From Hemileia vastatrix (lineage: Eukaryota; Basidiomycota; Pucciniomycetes; Pucciniales; Zaghouaniaceae), in NCBI GenBank assembly GCA_030280995.1, contig JASXTE010000005.1, forward strand, positions 2,790,501-2,854,500: a DNA stretch of 64,000 nucleotides, written 5' to 3'. A program made the translations under genes and the position numbers. Shown in pieces: positions 35,666-46,462 of this stretch. The number at the start of each line of letters is the position of its first letter. Position 1 is the stretch's first letter. The notes beneath the pieces are model-generated. The model searched no databases. It saw nothing but the letters and a program-made list of their open reading frames with translations, and was not told where the DNA came from.

Positions 35666-36552
35666 TCATTTCAAAAAATTTCTCATACCACTAATTAAAT
35701 ATTCAAACCTATATTTTTCTTCTTTAATTTTCAGGTATTCTGAAATATCAATATCAAAAACATTAAGCTTTTCTATAGCATGAAAAAGTCTAGTGTTGAT
35801 TTGAATAGAAGAACCTATCCTCGTGAAACCAGGAATTTTGTGACATCTTGAGGTAAAATGCCTCAGTTGATTGGCAGGCCATAATGTCACTGTTATTCCA
35901 TTAGTTGCTTCAAAGTTGATTTTACCTCGTATTTCTGGAAACATAAGTTCTCCACCTGTTTGTGGTGGTTGGGTCTTATTGTACTTCATATGAATGGTAT
36001 TGTTTTCTGTATCTTTAGGAAAAATTATTCCTAAAGTATACTCACTTGCATCCTTATCAAGATGAACCTCATTGGAGAACCCATTACCATTTGCTCCAGA
36101 TGTCCAAGTTAAATTACTAGAAAATGGTACACCCTCTTTTTCATTAGAAACTTTTGAAAATCCAGGAATACCTAGTTTTGCACAAAGATTAGTTGCCTCG
36201 TTGTACTTTACATATGATATTTTTTTTAAAAAATACTCAAAGTAAATTTCAATCCTATTCATTAGTTTTTTATATTCATCCGTGTGTACAATATCATCAG
36301 TGTATTCATCTTCAAGGAAAAGCATTCAAAAATTCAGTATTTAAATTAAAAAAAGTGATACTTACGAATATATAAAGATTTCTTCCTATCTAAAATAAAG
36401 CCACCACCAAACATTTTTCCAAAACCACCAGCTCTACAATGATAACCATTATTTTTAATTTCATGTTCACAATAAGAAAGATCTTTAATGCATTGCACCA
36501 TAGCTTCTAACATATCTAGTTCTTTGAGCTCATGAATTTCAAAAGTCTGCAC
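35666..36552 (-). CDS. Tet-like 2OG-Fe(II) oxygenase domain protein (3' exons)
   Basis: Two exons on the minus strand. An acceptor TTGTGCAG just above 36547 opens the exon TFEIHELKELDMLEAMVQC..., which ends at a GTAAGT donor near 36366. Acceptor CTTGAAG near 36311 restarts the frame in phase as HEYTDDIVHTDEYKKL and runs to the stop at 35666. The core carries the iron ligands expected of the double-stranded beta-helix: HLDKDASEYTLGIIFP (H-x-D), then a distal His in NQLRHFTSRCH and an Arg in FTRIGSSIQIN, which would bind 2-oxoglutarate. A GGELMFPEIRGKINFEATNG strand pattern lies between. In fungi such Tet/JBP-related proteins are expanded and often travel with DNA transposons; some oxidise 5-methylcytosine. 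The N-terminal exon(s) above 36560 could not be placed. Substrate unknown. Confidence 0.7.
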
Positions 36553-37030
36553 AAGAACATTAGGTATTTAGACACCTTTTGGTTTATAAATACTACAACC
36601 AGGAAAGAAATTGTAATAATTATTGCAATCTGTTATATTATTTACATAAGATCATGCATAGAAATGTGGCTTCTTCCCGTTTGTATTCATTCCAAGAGCT
36701 TTTACAAGTTTCATTCCAGTAGCAATGTCTTTCGCCTACCTATTGTTAGAGTTCTTCCCTGGCTGTTTTTTTTTACAAATTTTTACTCAGTGATGGTTCA
36801 ATCCTAAGAGAATTCAATTTTATTTAAAATAGAAAAAAATTAAAAATTAGAAAATAGTAACAGAATTTCAATTATCAGTCAATGATAACTTTAACTTTAT
36901 CATATCTTCAATAGAAGAAATATAAAATTAGCATATCTACATATTAGTAAATTAATATATTTTTTCTTTATTTCAAATATTAAGAAAATGTTTCAAAGGT
37001 ATACTTTATTAAATTATACATATAAAGAGT
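36553..37030. other. Upstream of the oxygenase gene, possible unplaced exon
   Basis: AT-rich. A minus-strand stretch around 36730-36660 reads AKDIATGMKLVKALGMNT and could be a first exon, but I found no donor that joins it in phase to the exon at 36546. Confidence 0.3.
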
Positions 37031-37040
37031 ATAGCTTTAT

Positions 37041-37378
37041 CCTGTATGCTTTCAGCAAGTACAAGATTTGGCTCTACACTTAATATTAATAATATAATGA
37101 AAGTGTAACACCAATACACTAGTAATATTAAATAAATTACAGAATCATCATATCCACATATATAAAATAAAAAATCTTGCTCTGAACAATATATTGACTT
37201 AGAAATTTATACTTCAATAAATTATTTGATTTTTAAATTGTAGCATTGTCCTGTATGCTTTCAGCAAGTACAAGACTTTTAAACAAATCAAAAATCAATA
37301 AATTAAAGGTAAAGTACAACCAATCTAATTATTATTATAAAAAAAACCATTATCCTGTATGCTTTCAGAAAGTACAAG
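37041..37378. repeat. Three spaced copies of a 25-bp hairpin motif
   Basis: Copies at 37041-37065, 37250-37274 and 37354-37378. Each has outer arms CCTGTA and TACAAG, inner arms TGC and GCA (altered to GAA in the third copy) and a TTTCA loop with a two-base AG bulge. On the minus strand the outer stem has a G-U pair where the plus strand has a C-A mismatch, so the minus transcript folds better. Spacing is 209 and 104, close to 2:1. Flanks share ATATTAATAATATAATG after copies 1 and 3. Confidence 0.75.
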
Positions 37379-38379
37379 ATGATGTTTTACTTTTCATATT
37401 AATAATATAATGGTTGAGATAGTATTAAAGAAATGTAGAAAAATGATAAGCAAAACATGAACTTATGTGTCTATACAATCTTCTTTCATTTGTAGCTGAT
37501 TGATCAAAATTAATTATAAAGTTTGCTTTATAATCACTGTTTTAAAAAATAAATACTTAGATATATAAATTGAACATTTCTGATAAGGAATAAAGAAAAG
37601 TAAATTGACAAACAAATAAAAAAACTTTAAGTTAACTGAAAAAGAATTTTTTGATAATGATTTGAAATGGTACAGTAAAAGATACCTTAAAAATAAATTC
37701 AGAATTAGAATCATTAGATTGACTTGTAAAAAGTGTAAAAAAGAGTAACAAACCAAAATGATATGAAATGCAATAGCAAGAAAAATTTGCTTACTGGTAA
37801 TCAGATAAGTTCAAGAAAATAGTACCTATAATTCATGACGATAAAGCAAAAATATGATCAATAATTTTTGAAAAAGGTAAGTGAGACAGAGAAAGGAACA
37901 ATAAATTTGGTGGCAAACAGATGTGGGTATCATGAATTTTCACTGATCTCTTTTTCAAAAAAATGCAGCTCTCCCAGTTATTTGATAAACTTCATCTAAA
38001 TTAAAAGAATAATTTTGCTAAGGCACTGTATACAGCATGATCATTTTTTTCTATGCATATGCTAATTCCAGCTAGAATTCACTTGGCTGCATGTTGTACA
38101 GATGAAGGTTTGTGGAACGCTGAATTTTACATCTAAAAAAATTGACGCCACATAATTCTAGCTACCAGGTTTCATGTAGCTTAAAAACATACACTCATCA
38201 CATTAAAATTTACATTGTGTCAAAATTATTTCATTTTTGAATTTTTTTAAAGGGATTTATAATGTGCACCACCTATTTCTAAAATATGAACCTCCCCACC
38301 ATATTTAATTGGTAGATTTTTAATTGTGCAATTTTTTTGCCTTGACCTTTTTCCTGATCTTACTTGGCTTGAAATATTA
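37379..38379. other. No gene seen
   Basis: AT-rich spacer between the hairpin motif copies and the hairpin cluster. No gene, RNA or repeat recognised. Confidence 0.35.
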
Positions 38380-39208
38380 AAACATGGCCAATGTTTCTGA
38401 AAGCAAAATTTTATTTTATTTTGATGTGTAACAATGGAAGGCCGTTTCTAACCGGCTGCAGAGTGTTGTATATCTTATTTGAACACATTTTTATTTATTT
38501 ATGTATTTTAATTAGAAAATTTACTTTTTATTGCAGCCATATTACTACTGGCTGCTTTTTGCAAACCTTAATTTATGACCCAAGCCTTTGAAATTGGCTT
38601 GGGTCCCTTACATTTCAATTTAGTACTTCCAGCCAGGGGAAACATGGCTGGAAGCGTTGCTTTCAGGCAACCAAAGTTGCTAAAAGCAACTTTGGTTGCT
38701 GGATTTTACATTTGCCACCCTCCCAGCCAATTTACTAGGCTGGTAGTTGGCCAAATCTGTATGCAATGCGCATTACACACTCGCTTCCATATTTCATGCA
38801 GCTGATTTCAAGTCAGCTGCATGAGATATGGGCAGCACATTCAATGCACGTTGCATGCAACATGCATTGCTTGCACCAGCGACGCGCGTTGCATGTGCTG
38901 CATGCAGTGCGTTGCACAGCCAAAAAAAAACTGACTGTGCATTGCACACAGAGAAATCAAAGTACCTGTAAGGGACTTTGTTTATAAAATGAAAGCAATT
39001 TTCCCCACCAGGTGCAATCTGGTGGGAAAGTGAGAGACGAGTTAGACCGAAGTTGTTTGAAAGCAACTTTGGTCATAAAAACATTAAAAATCATAAAAAA
39101 AAACATGAAAGGTAGAAAAAAACCAATAAAAAATTAAAATGTGAGTGTAAGAGAAAAAATAAGTGCTAGTGATAACAAAAACCCAAGCCAATTTCACTTG
39201 GCTTGGTT
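38380..39208. repeat. Cluster of about a dozen consecutive stem-loops
   Basis: Inverted repeats follow one another, left arm / right arm: 38533-38539/38549-38555 (7 bp); 38577-38586/38596-38605 (10 bp perfect); 38626-38635/38645-38654 (10 bp perfect); 38667-38681/38685-38699 (15 bp perfect, loop AAA); 38723-38728/38738-38743 (6 bp); 38787-38805/38813-38831 (19 bp, two T-G pairs at most); 38842-38869 (28-bp palindrome, one mismatch); 38913-38919/38935-38941 (7 bp); 38958-38966/38972-38980 (9 bp, one mismatch); 39004-39011/39019-39026 (8 bp); 39045-39055/39064-39074 (11 bp, one G-T); 39183-39191/39198-39206 (9 bp). A small one lies at 38380-38396. The block is visibly richer in G and C than its surroundings. 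Hairpin 38577-38605 and hairpin 39181-39208 are near inverted copies of each other, as are 38667-38699 and 39045-39074. Confidence 0.88.
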
Positions 39209-41363
39209 ATTTAATAATAATTTTTGTAATACATTAAATTTAAAATTCAAACACCATAAAATATATGAAGCTTTTTTATAGGAATATCATAAATTTAATT
39301 TACCCCTTTCTCATAATTATATTTTTAATTTTTTCTTTAATTTTTGACTTTTAAGTTAATTTTTTGGAAATCCAATATTAAATTTTTAACTAAATTTTTT
39401 ATTAAGATAAAATAAATTATAAATTTGACATTTTGTAATTAAATAATGAAAAAAAATTTAAATTTATTTAAAAAATATTTTTGTTAGAGGAATACCAATA
39501 TTTTAAGGCTAGAAATACTGTGCTAATTGTAAGTAAAAAAAATTATATTTTTTTTTGTGAGGGGTTATTACTATTTTAGTAAATATTTTTCAAAAACATT
39601 CATTAAATACTGAATTAAGTTACTTTGTAACTCAAATTTCTTGTAAAATAATTAAAATTGAAATAATAATATTGATATATTTGATATAAAATTTGAAGTG
39701 GTAATATTAATGTCTCTTTAAGTAAATTTGAAAATCATTAAAAAAGACCATGTTGATAAGTAATTCATTTTTGATATTCAATGGTTTTATGTATATCTTA
39801 TATATATTTCTTGAGTATTATTTTTATATACACTCAATAAGATTTGTAATATACAATGCCATTTAATTGTTAATTATTGGTCACCTTAGTTATAACAACT
39901 TCATATTTAATACCAGCCACTAGTATTTAGTTTTTAATTTAAAACTCAAATATAATATGAGAGTATCCTTATTCTGTCTGGATGTAATTAACAACAATAA
40001 AAGACCATAAGTGAGTGGGTAATTAATTACAATAAATAGTTGAAGATTAACCTATAAGAAATGATAATTTTATCAAAAAGAGTAAATTAAAAAAATATAC
40101 TTTTGAATTTTTTTTGATATAATTTGGGTAGTTAAATGAAAATTTAAATTATCAGACTTCAAAATGGAAAAAATCTGAAATTGGTGGTTATATAATAAGC
40201 CTCAAATAAAAAAAAGAAAAAAAAATCTACTAAGTAACTAAATTATTAAATATTAAGGTATTATTAATATTATTGAAAAACTTCTTTTACAATTATAATG
40301 AATTCTTATTGTGAAATTAATGGTGGGATAATAGTAGGACTATGTTGAAACACTTTCATTTATACATACTTTCAGCTATGTTCAGATAAAAAAATTGGTA
40401 AAATTTTATAATAACCTCTAGTTTATTGTGATGCAATATTATTTAGATCAAGAATAAATTTTTCCAAGGAAAAACTAATTAAATTGAGATATGGCCATCT
40501 CCTTTCAAGAGATAGAATAATAATAAAAATTAAAAAAAATTATAAGAAGTATTCTTAATCACCATTTTTGAAAAGTCTCTAGAAAAATTCATTATAATAT
40601 ATCATTCATTTACTACATCATATGGAGCTTCAACTTGAAGTAGTAATGGGCAGCTTTGAACTTATGTTCTGAAAAACAAAAAAGTTAAGTATATATAGTT
40701 ATACTAATGAAAAAGCCAAAAATAAAAATACTCTTATAAATAAATAAAATAAAACTACATAATTTTTATTCTACTCTCATAATGCAAGGGTACTATGTAT
40801 GAATTTCCACATGTTAAATATAAATCTACTTTAAGGCTAGTTTACATGTAGATCTATAAAGTTTCCTTAAATTCTAAAGATAACTTATGCATTTTACTAA
40901 ATATTTTTTTCTTGTTTTCTTTCCAAAGTTGTTAGAGTTGCTTAATTAATACTGCTATCTTGATTGTAAGATGTATAATTTTTTTTTGAATACATGATTT
41001 ATTGTTTCAAAAATTATATTATAAAGTTAAATCATTTATTTCATTTTCTAAAGCTTTATTTTCAAAAAAACTACTCCATTTTCTATAATTTAACAAATAT
41101 ACTAAATGTGATAGAAAAATTTTCAAAATTTTCTTTTTGAGAGGGTCAAACTATATTGTGAAGATTTTTATCTAGAAATTCTTGTACTCTAAAACCAAAT
41201 AATTTTCTCCCTTAAGTAAGCTTTTTCAAAAATATAAAAATATAAACAAGAATATTAACTTATCTTATTTCTATTTTCTGTACTGAAATTTTTAATTCAA
41301 TCCCTTTTTTTATATGAAATTAGTATAAAAACCATGGTTAAATGCTAGTATATAATTAGTTTT

Positions 41364-41404
<41 letters not shown>

Positions 41405-44400
41405 TTAGAAGGTCATCCTTTTTTATTTACTTGAATAACTGGCTCAATTATAATGCCCCACACTTATTAATGTTTCCCAAAATCAATAAAAAATTTCTCA
41501 TATGTAATATTAGCTTCTAATATAAGCAGTTTATCTATAGCTGATATTCAAAATGATATTTTCTTTTTAGATTCAGCTAATATTAAACAAAAGGAGCAAT
41601 AATGCATATGTGTATAAATGGTAACCATATTTTACTTAGAGGATGGTGAAATTCACTCACCAGAATGGTTTAAATATTAAAATAAATTGAGGTCATTGTT
41701 TCCTTGTATTTGAAACTAATTAGGAAATTATTCTAAAAATTTATTTTAATGTGTATCATGCTTAAAAAGTTGGAAATATGATATTTGAAAATTGTGAGTT
41801 TCTTATATGAGATACCAAGCTTTAGTTTACATTGTTCCAAGTAGAATAGAATTTTAGTATTAGAAATTGAAAGCAATGTACCATTATCTGATTTTAATTG
41901 TGTTCTACTTATAGAATGATTACATAACATTAAACATTATTTAAATCAAAAAGGTTTAAAATATATTTAGAGTTTTAAAAAATTTCAACATTTATTAATC
42001 TTTGATTTGAAAACCAACTATGACGTAAACTTACTAGAAATAAGCAATCCCAATTTTAACATAATTTATCAATCCAACAATAATGAGTCAATTAACATAA
42101 AAATATATATTATTTCAAAACCAAATCTCTAAATTTAAAATATGATGTTTTAATGTAAAATTGATACAAAAATTTAATGCAATGAACTCTCTTAAAAATT
42201 CAAAAATAGAATATCAAAACAAGTGATTTTTGAAAATAAAACTACAAACTATTGTAGATAAAGCATAAAAATAAGTCATATTTTTTAAAGAAATGATCCA
42301 ACAATATTTATTTTTGTTAAAAAAATCAAAAACATTGTTAAGCTTGTTTGTTATAATAATGTTAAAATCCACTAAACATTATCTAAAGGTGGAAAAATAT
42401 GTCAAAAATATGTTGAATTTTGTGAGCCAAAAAAAACAATTTTGTATCATTTCCTGTTGTGCTATGACGTTATTCCACCCTTTTTATCTGATTGTTCCAG
42501 TATTACTTTGCTATGATCACTAGTTTTGAAGTTAAAATTTACAAATGTTCATTATATTTGATAATATTAAAAATAACTCAAACTTTTATAACTACAAAAT
42601 AAGATTTTGAAACTCCAACTTTCAATAAATGATTGAAGAAATTTTCAGTTTATTTGAGTAATGATTTTATGAATAACAAAGAATTTGAAATTCACAAGGA
42701 CTTATTTTGAGGGACTATAGTTATTTACTTGTGTAATGCATGAGCTACTTATAAATGATGTAAAACATCAGAAAAGTAAGTTATAGTTATAAATCTACAG
42801 ATTATACTGTCTCTGGTATATATATCTTCAATAAATCTTTTAAACTTATCTTAACCTACAAACCACACAATAGATAATCATTATATTAAAAAAGGAAAAA
42901 ATTTAATGATAATATCATAAAGAATAATAACCATGGATTGATATTCCATAAAAATGGCTAATAAAATTTTAAGAGAACCTAAATCAGTATTCTTTCATCA
43001 AAATATATCTTTTTTGTCTTTGTAATTTATTTCAAACAAATATTTTGAAAGTTGATTCTATATATCTAATACCAAAACCACTATTAAGTTCCCTCTTAGG
43101 CTTTTTAAGCAATTATATATATATATATTATTTATCAAAAATTGAAATAAAAAATAAAAAATAATTTTTTTTACCTTTAATTATTTAAATATAGAGTATT
43201 TTCAGAATGCATTGTGGTTACTTGTGAAGGTTAGAAGATTTGAAGTTGGATTTATGAGTTTTTAGAAGGGCAAATATTGTAAAATTCTTTCATAAATATT
43301 TATTTCATAGTTTCAAATGTTGAAATCTACAAATTAATGGGATTTATAGTTATATTGAGATTTAAAATCTGTTTTCTACTCAATTAAAATAAAATAAAAT
43401 TATGGTATAAAAATTGAAATTAAGTTTAAACTTTTGATATGCTCTATCTTCAATTTTATTGATAAATCATCAAAAATACAATAATATTTTTTTCCTACAT
43501 CACTTTTTACATAAAAGATAGTTTTATCATTTTATGCATTAAAGATTTCTTATATAAAATCAATATCTATGTCAACTGTTTATGACTATTAATCTATATA
43601 ATAAATTTATTTAGAAGAAAAAATAACATCAGTATATACAGACTTTGAAATTATTGAATTTAAAATAGTTTACAGGTTGATAATGAAGGGTGATTTCATT
43701 TTTGAATATGAATTATAGAAGTTTTATTTTACCAATTTTAATTCTTTTTGAGCTCAAATGTATCCACTACAACTTATGTAAGAATTATAAGTATTTTTAT
43801 TGAAATTTATATGAGAAATTATTCCTATTATTCAAAATCAAAATAGCTCTAACGGTGTTTTTTAATCATTATTTCTATTCATATCAATAAAAAACATTTC
43901 AATTTGCTGATGTTTTAGTTTTTGATATCCCAAAGGTTTATATCTCAGGTGTACTAGTTACGAAATTATTAAAAATATATTTTTTGAAATACATGATAAA
44001 CTTGAAAGTGAGTGGGCATTATATTTTTAAAAATAAACTCTACATTCAGGATGGATAGTATTTTTTCTATTTTCACAAATGAACAATTTTTTATTTCAAT
44101 AAATGCAGAAAATAAATTTTGTTGTAAGCATACTATATTAGATTTATTTTGATTTTACATACTATATTTTCAAGATTTGTGTTTAATTTTTCCAGTGAAA
44201 GTTAATTTTAATGTGAATTTTAAGTAAGCTTGAAGAAATTTAATAAATAGGCATATTGGATATGTAAAATAATATTTTGCTCCAATCTTGAATTAACATG
44301 GGCTAAAAAATATCTTGAATAAGTTTTTTGTGGGTTAATTTGGATTTAAGTAGGATTAAGTGAGGTTTAATAAAGGACAGATAAAAGGCTAACTTCATTA

Positions 44401-45030
44401 CTTGTGAATTTTATCTCAAAATAGTTATAAAATTTGTATCATTCTGGAATCAAGCTTCAATAAAGTTGACTTCAAACAGAGATAATTTCTAGCAGCACAA
44501 CACCATATTTACAAATGTGTACGATACCTCAAATATTTCTCATAATATAGCAAGGCAAGGAATCTACAAAATTCACATTTGAAACAAGGATTTATATTTT
44601 GAAATTGAAATTGAGAAATGGAATATTATTTTCCAATTTAAATATATATTAGTCATTTTACCAAAAGTTTTCAGTAATCAGATCGAATTTTGATGGTATT
44701 TTATTGTAGATTAATCATGTTGAGGAGCCATTTACTCAAAATTACTGGTTTCAGTTCTGATATTCCATGTGGAATTCATTACAAATCTTTTTTAAAGTGA
44801 ATAGTTGACATATTGGATATGCAAAAGCATATGTTAGATTAAAGTGAGCTCAAAGGGAGTTCAACTCATGATCAAATTAGGATTTTGCAAGATCAAACGA
44901 TGATCAATGTAGGTTTATCTTCAGCTTGATTTGTGAAAAATCTCTGACTAAATGTAAGGCCAAACAATTTCCTCCATGGTGATGATGTGTGCATAATTCA
45001 GGCATAGATTTGTTGCTCAACAGTGTTTAA
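39209..45030. other. Long AT-rich interval without recognisable genes
   Basis: Nearly 6 kb with only short chance ORFs in any frame. Contains a (TA)n microsatellite at 41367-41397. No transposon protein, tRNA or rRNA was recognised. It may be ancient decayed repeat DNA. Confidence 0.5.
41367..41397. repeat. (TA)n microsatellite
   Basis: About 15 uninterrupted TA dinucleotides. Confidence 0.9.
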
Positions 45031-45034
45031 GCAA

Positions 45035-45056
45035 GGGGTATTGCTAGCAATACCCC
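45035..45056. repeat. Perfect 22-bp palindrome
   Basis: Each half is GGGGTATTGCT read on its own strand, with no central spacer. It lies just outside the recognisable remnant of the element-E LTR, followed by a C-run. Confidence 0.8.
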
Positions 45057-45059
45057 CCC

Positions 45060-46462
45060 AAATTTTCTGTGGTGTGTAAGTGTCACTTTTAAATAAGTAA
45101 TTTGAATTTTTTGTATATATTTATTTTTATTTTAATATTAATTTTTATTTCCTTTAAACTGTCATTGAGCCCGGTGTGGTATTCCAACATTGGAAGAGGC
45201 CTTTGTTGGTCTGTTTGGCACTATTTTGCTATGTCTTAATTGACATTGGATGAATAATTGGGTGATTTTCTGGTTTTATTCAGTGAATATTTGTACTATG
45301 GGTATGTGGGTACAACCATTGGATTGCCCCGGTTTTTCTCTATATTTTATGTTGTGATGACATTTTTCATATTCCAAGTTTTAAGAGGTCATTTGCTCAC
45401 TTTTCATTTCTAAAAGATAGCTGTTTAATTTTGTTTTTTGTGTTTTATGGTATAACCTTAAGTTTTAGGGTTAAGTGCTTAGTACCATTAAGTAAAGCTA
45501 ATTTGGCTCTATATTTTATGTCTCAATGTTGTCATAGCTTAATTTTGTGTTTTAAGGGTTTTAGTAGTTGTGGTGTATTTTTCTAAGTATTTTGGGCTTT
45601 ATTGGAGGTTTTTGGTGGTTTTCTGGATTCAGGGAGGTCTGGCCGCTTCTAGGTGGGCCACCCGCCTTGGTTATTGAAGGCTGGGGAGCGCTTCTAGAGG
45701 GTTTATTCAATTTGGCTGCCAAAAGCGCCAAATTAGTTTCTGTGCATGGATTTTTTAGATGGTGGTCTGTGTGTACATGATGAATAAGACATTTTGTGGA
45801 AACTTTAATTATCATACAACCATCTGGTAATTATATCATTCTTCCTCAGTCATTTTTCACTGTTTTTTGGCCACAATTGGCTGTTTTTGTTGCAAGGCTA
45901 GTTATTCATTTAACTCAACTTTGGCAACTGATTTCTCTGGTGTAGATTTGCAACCTGCATCAAGTATTATTGCTGTTTTCTGTGCAACAAGTGCACAGTG
46001 TTTTGGTTTTCTGGTGTGGATCTTTCTGCATTTCTGGTTTCTGGTTCTGTGGTTCTCATTGGTCTGCTATTGGCTACTGTCTTGACTTGTTAAGCAGTCA
46101 AGACGTGTGTTTGAAGGGGTATAGTAACAGTCTCTAATTTTCTGTGATAAATAAATTTCACCTGATATTTTCCAAAGGAACAGGGGTTTTTCTCTCCAGT
46201 TTTACTACAACTCCCTTGGTCAAGGCCTATAGCTAGTACTATAGGATTGTCTACAATGGGGTTAAGAAATAAAAAATATAACAGACATTTAATATTAATT
46301 TTTAAATATTTAATAAATTTAATTTTTGTAAGTAGTTAATTTATTACAAATAAGTTTAAAGTAAGTATATTATAATTAATAGTAAAATAAGAAATAAAAA
46401 GGTGTAGCTTCACCCCAGTAAATAATTAATTATTTCACTGGGTAAGTCTAGCAGCCTGCCTG
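45060..46462 (-). repeat. Remnant 3' LTR of element E, interrupted
   Basis: Positions 46256-46462 match the end of the solo LTR at 58231-58952 (shared AATAATTAATTATTT, GGGTAAGTCTAG, and GGTGT(A/G)GCTTCA). The stretch from about 45080 to 45174 matches the middle of the same LTR (ATTGAGC and preceding T-rich run). The D-family LTR at 45175-46255 sits between the two parts. The left limit is not clear. Confidence 0.55.
45175..46255 (+). repeat. D-family LTR inside the E LTR
   Basis: 1081 bp, starting TGTGGTATTCCAACATTGG and ending ATAGGATTGTCTACA, the same orientation as element D and clearly diverged from its LTRs. No internal D sequence follows, so it is a solo LTR or truncated copy. Flanking tetramers CCGG and ATGG do not match well, so a target duplication could not be confirmed. 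Confidence 0.8.

Noticed and set aside
38766..39066. ORFs overlapping the stem-loop cluster on both strands
   Set aside because: They come from the repeated GCATTGCA-like hairpin arms and have no plausible protein features.
38380..39208. Mitochondrial origin of the hairpin cluster (fungal mitochondria carry GC-rich hairpins)
   Set aside because: Flanked by nuclear-type chromodomain retrotransposons and a spliced gene; no mitochondrial gene nearby.
45170..46260. Target duplication around the D-family LTR at 45175-46255
   Set aside because: CCGG and ATGG flanks do not match; insertion into the E LTR is inferred only from homology on both sides.
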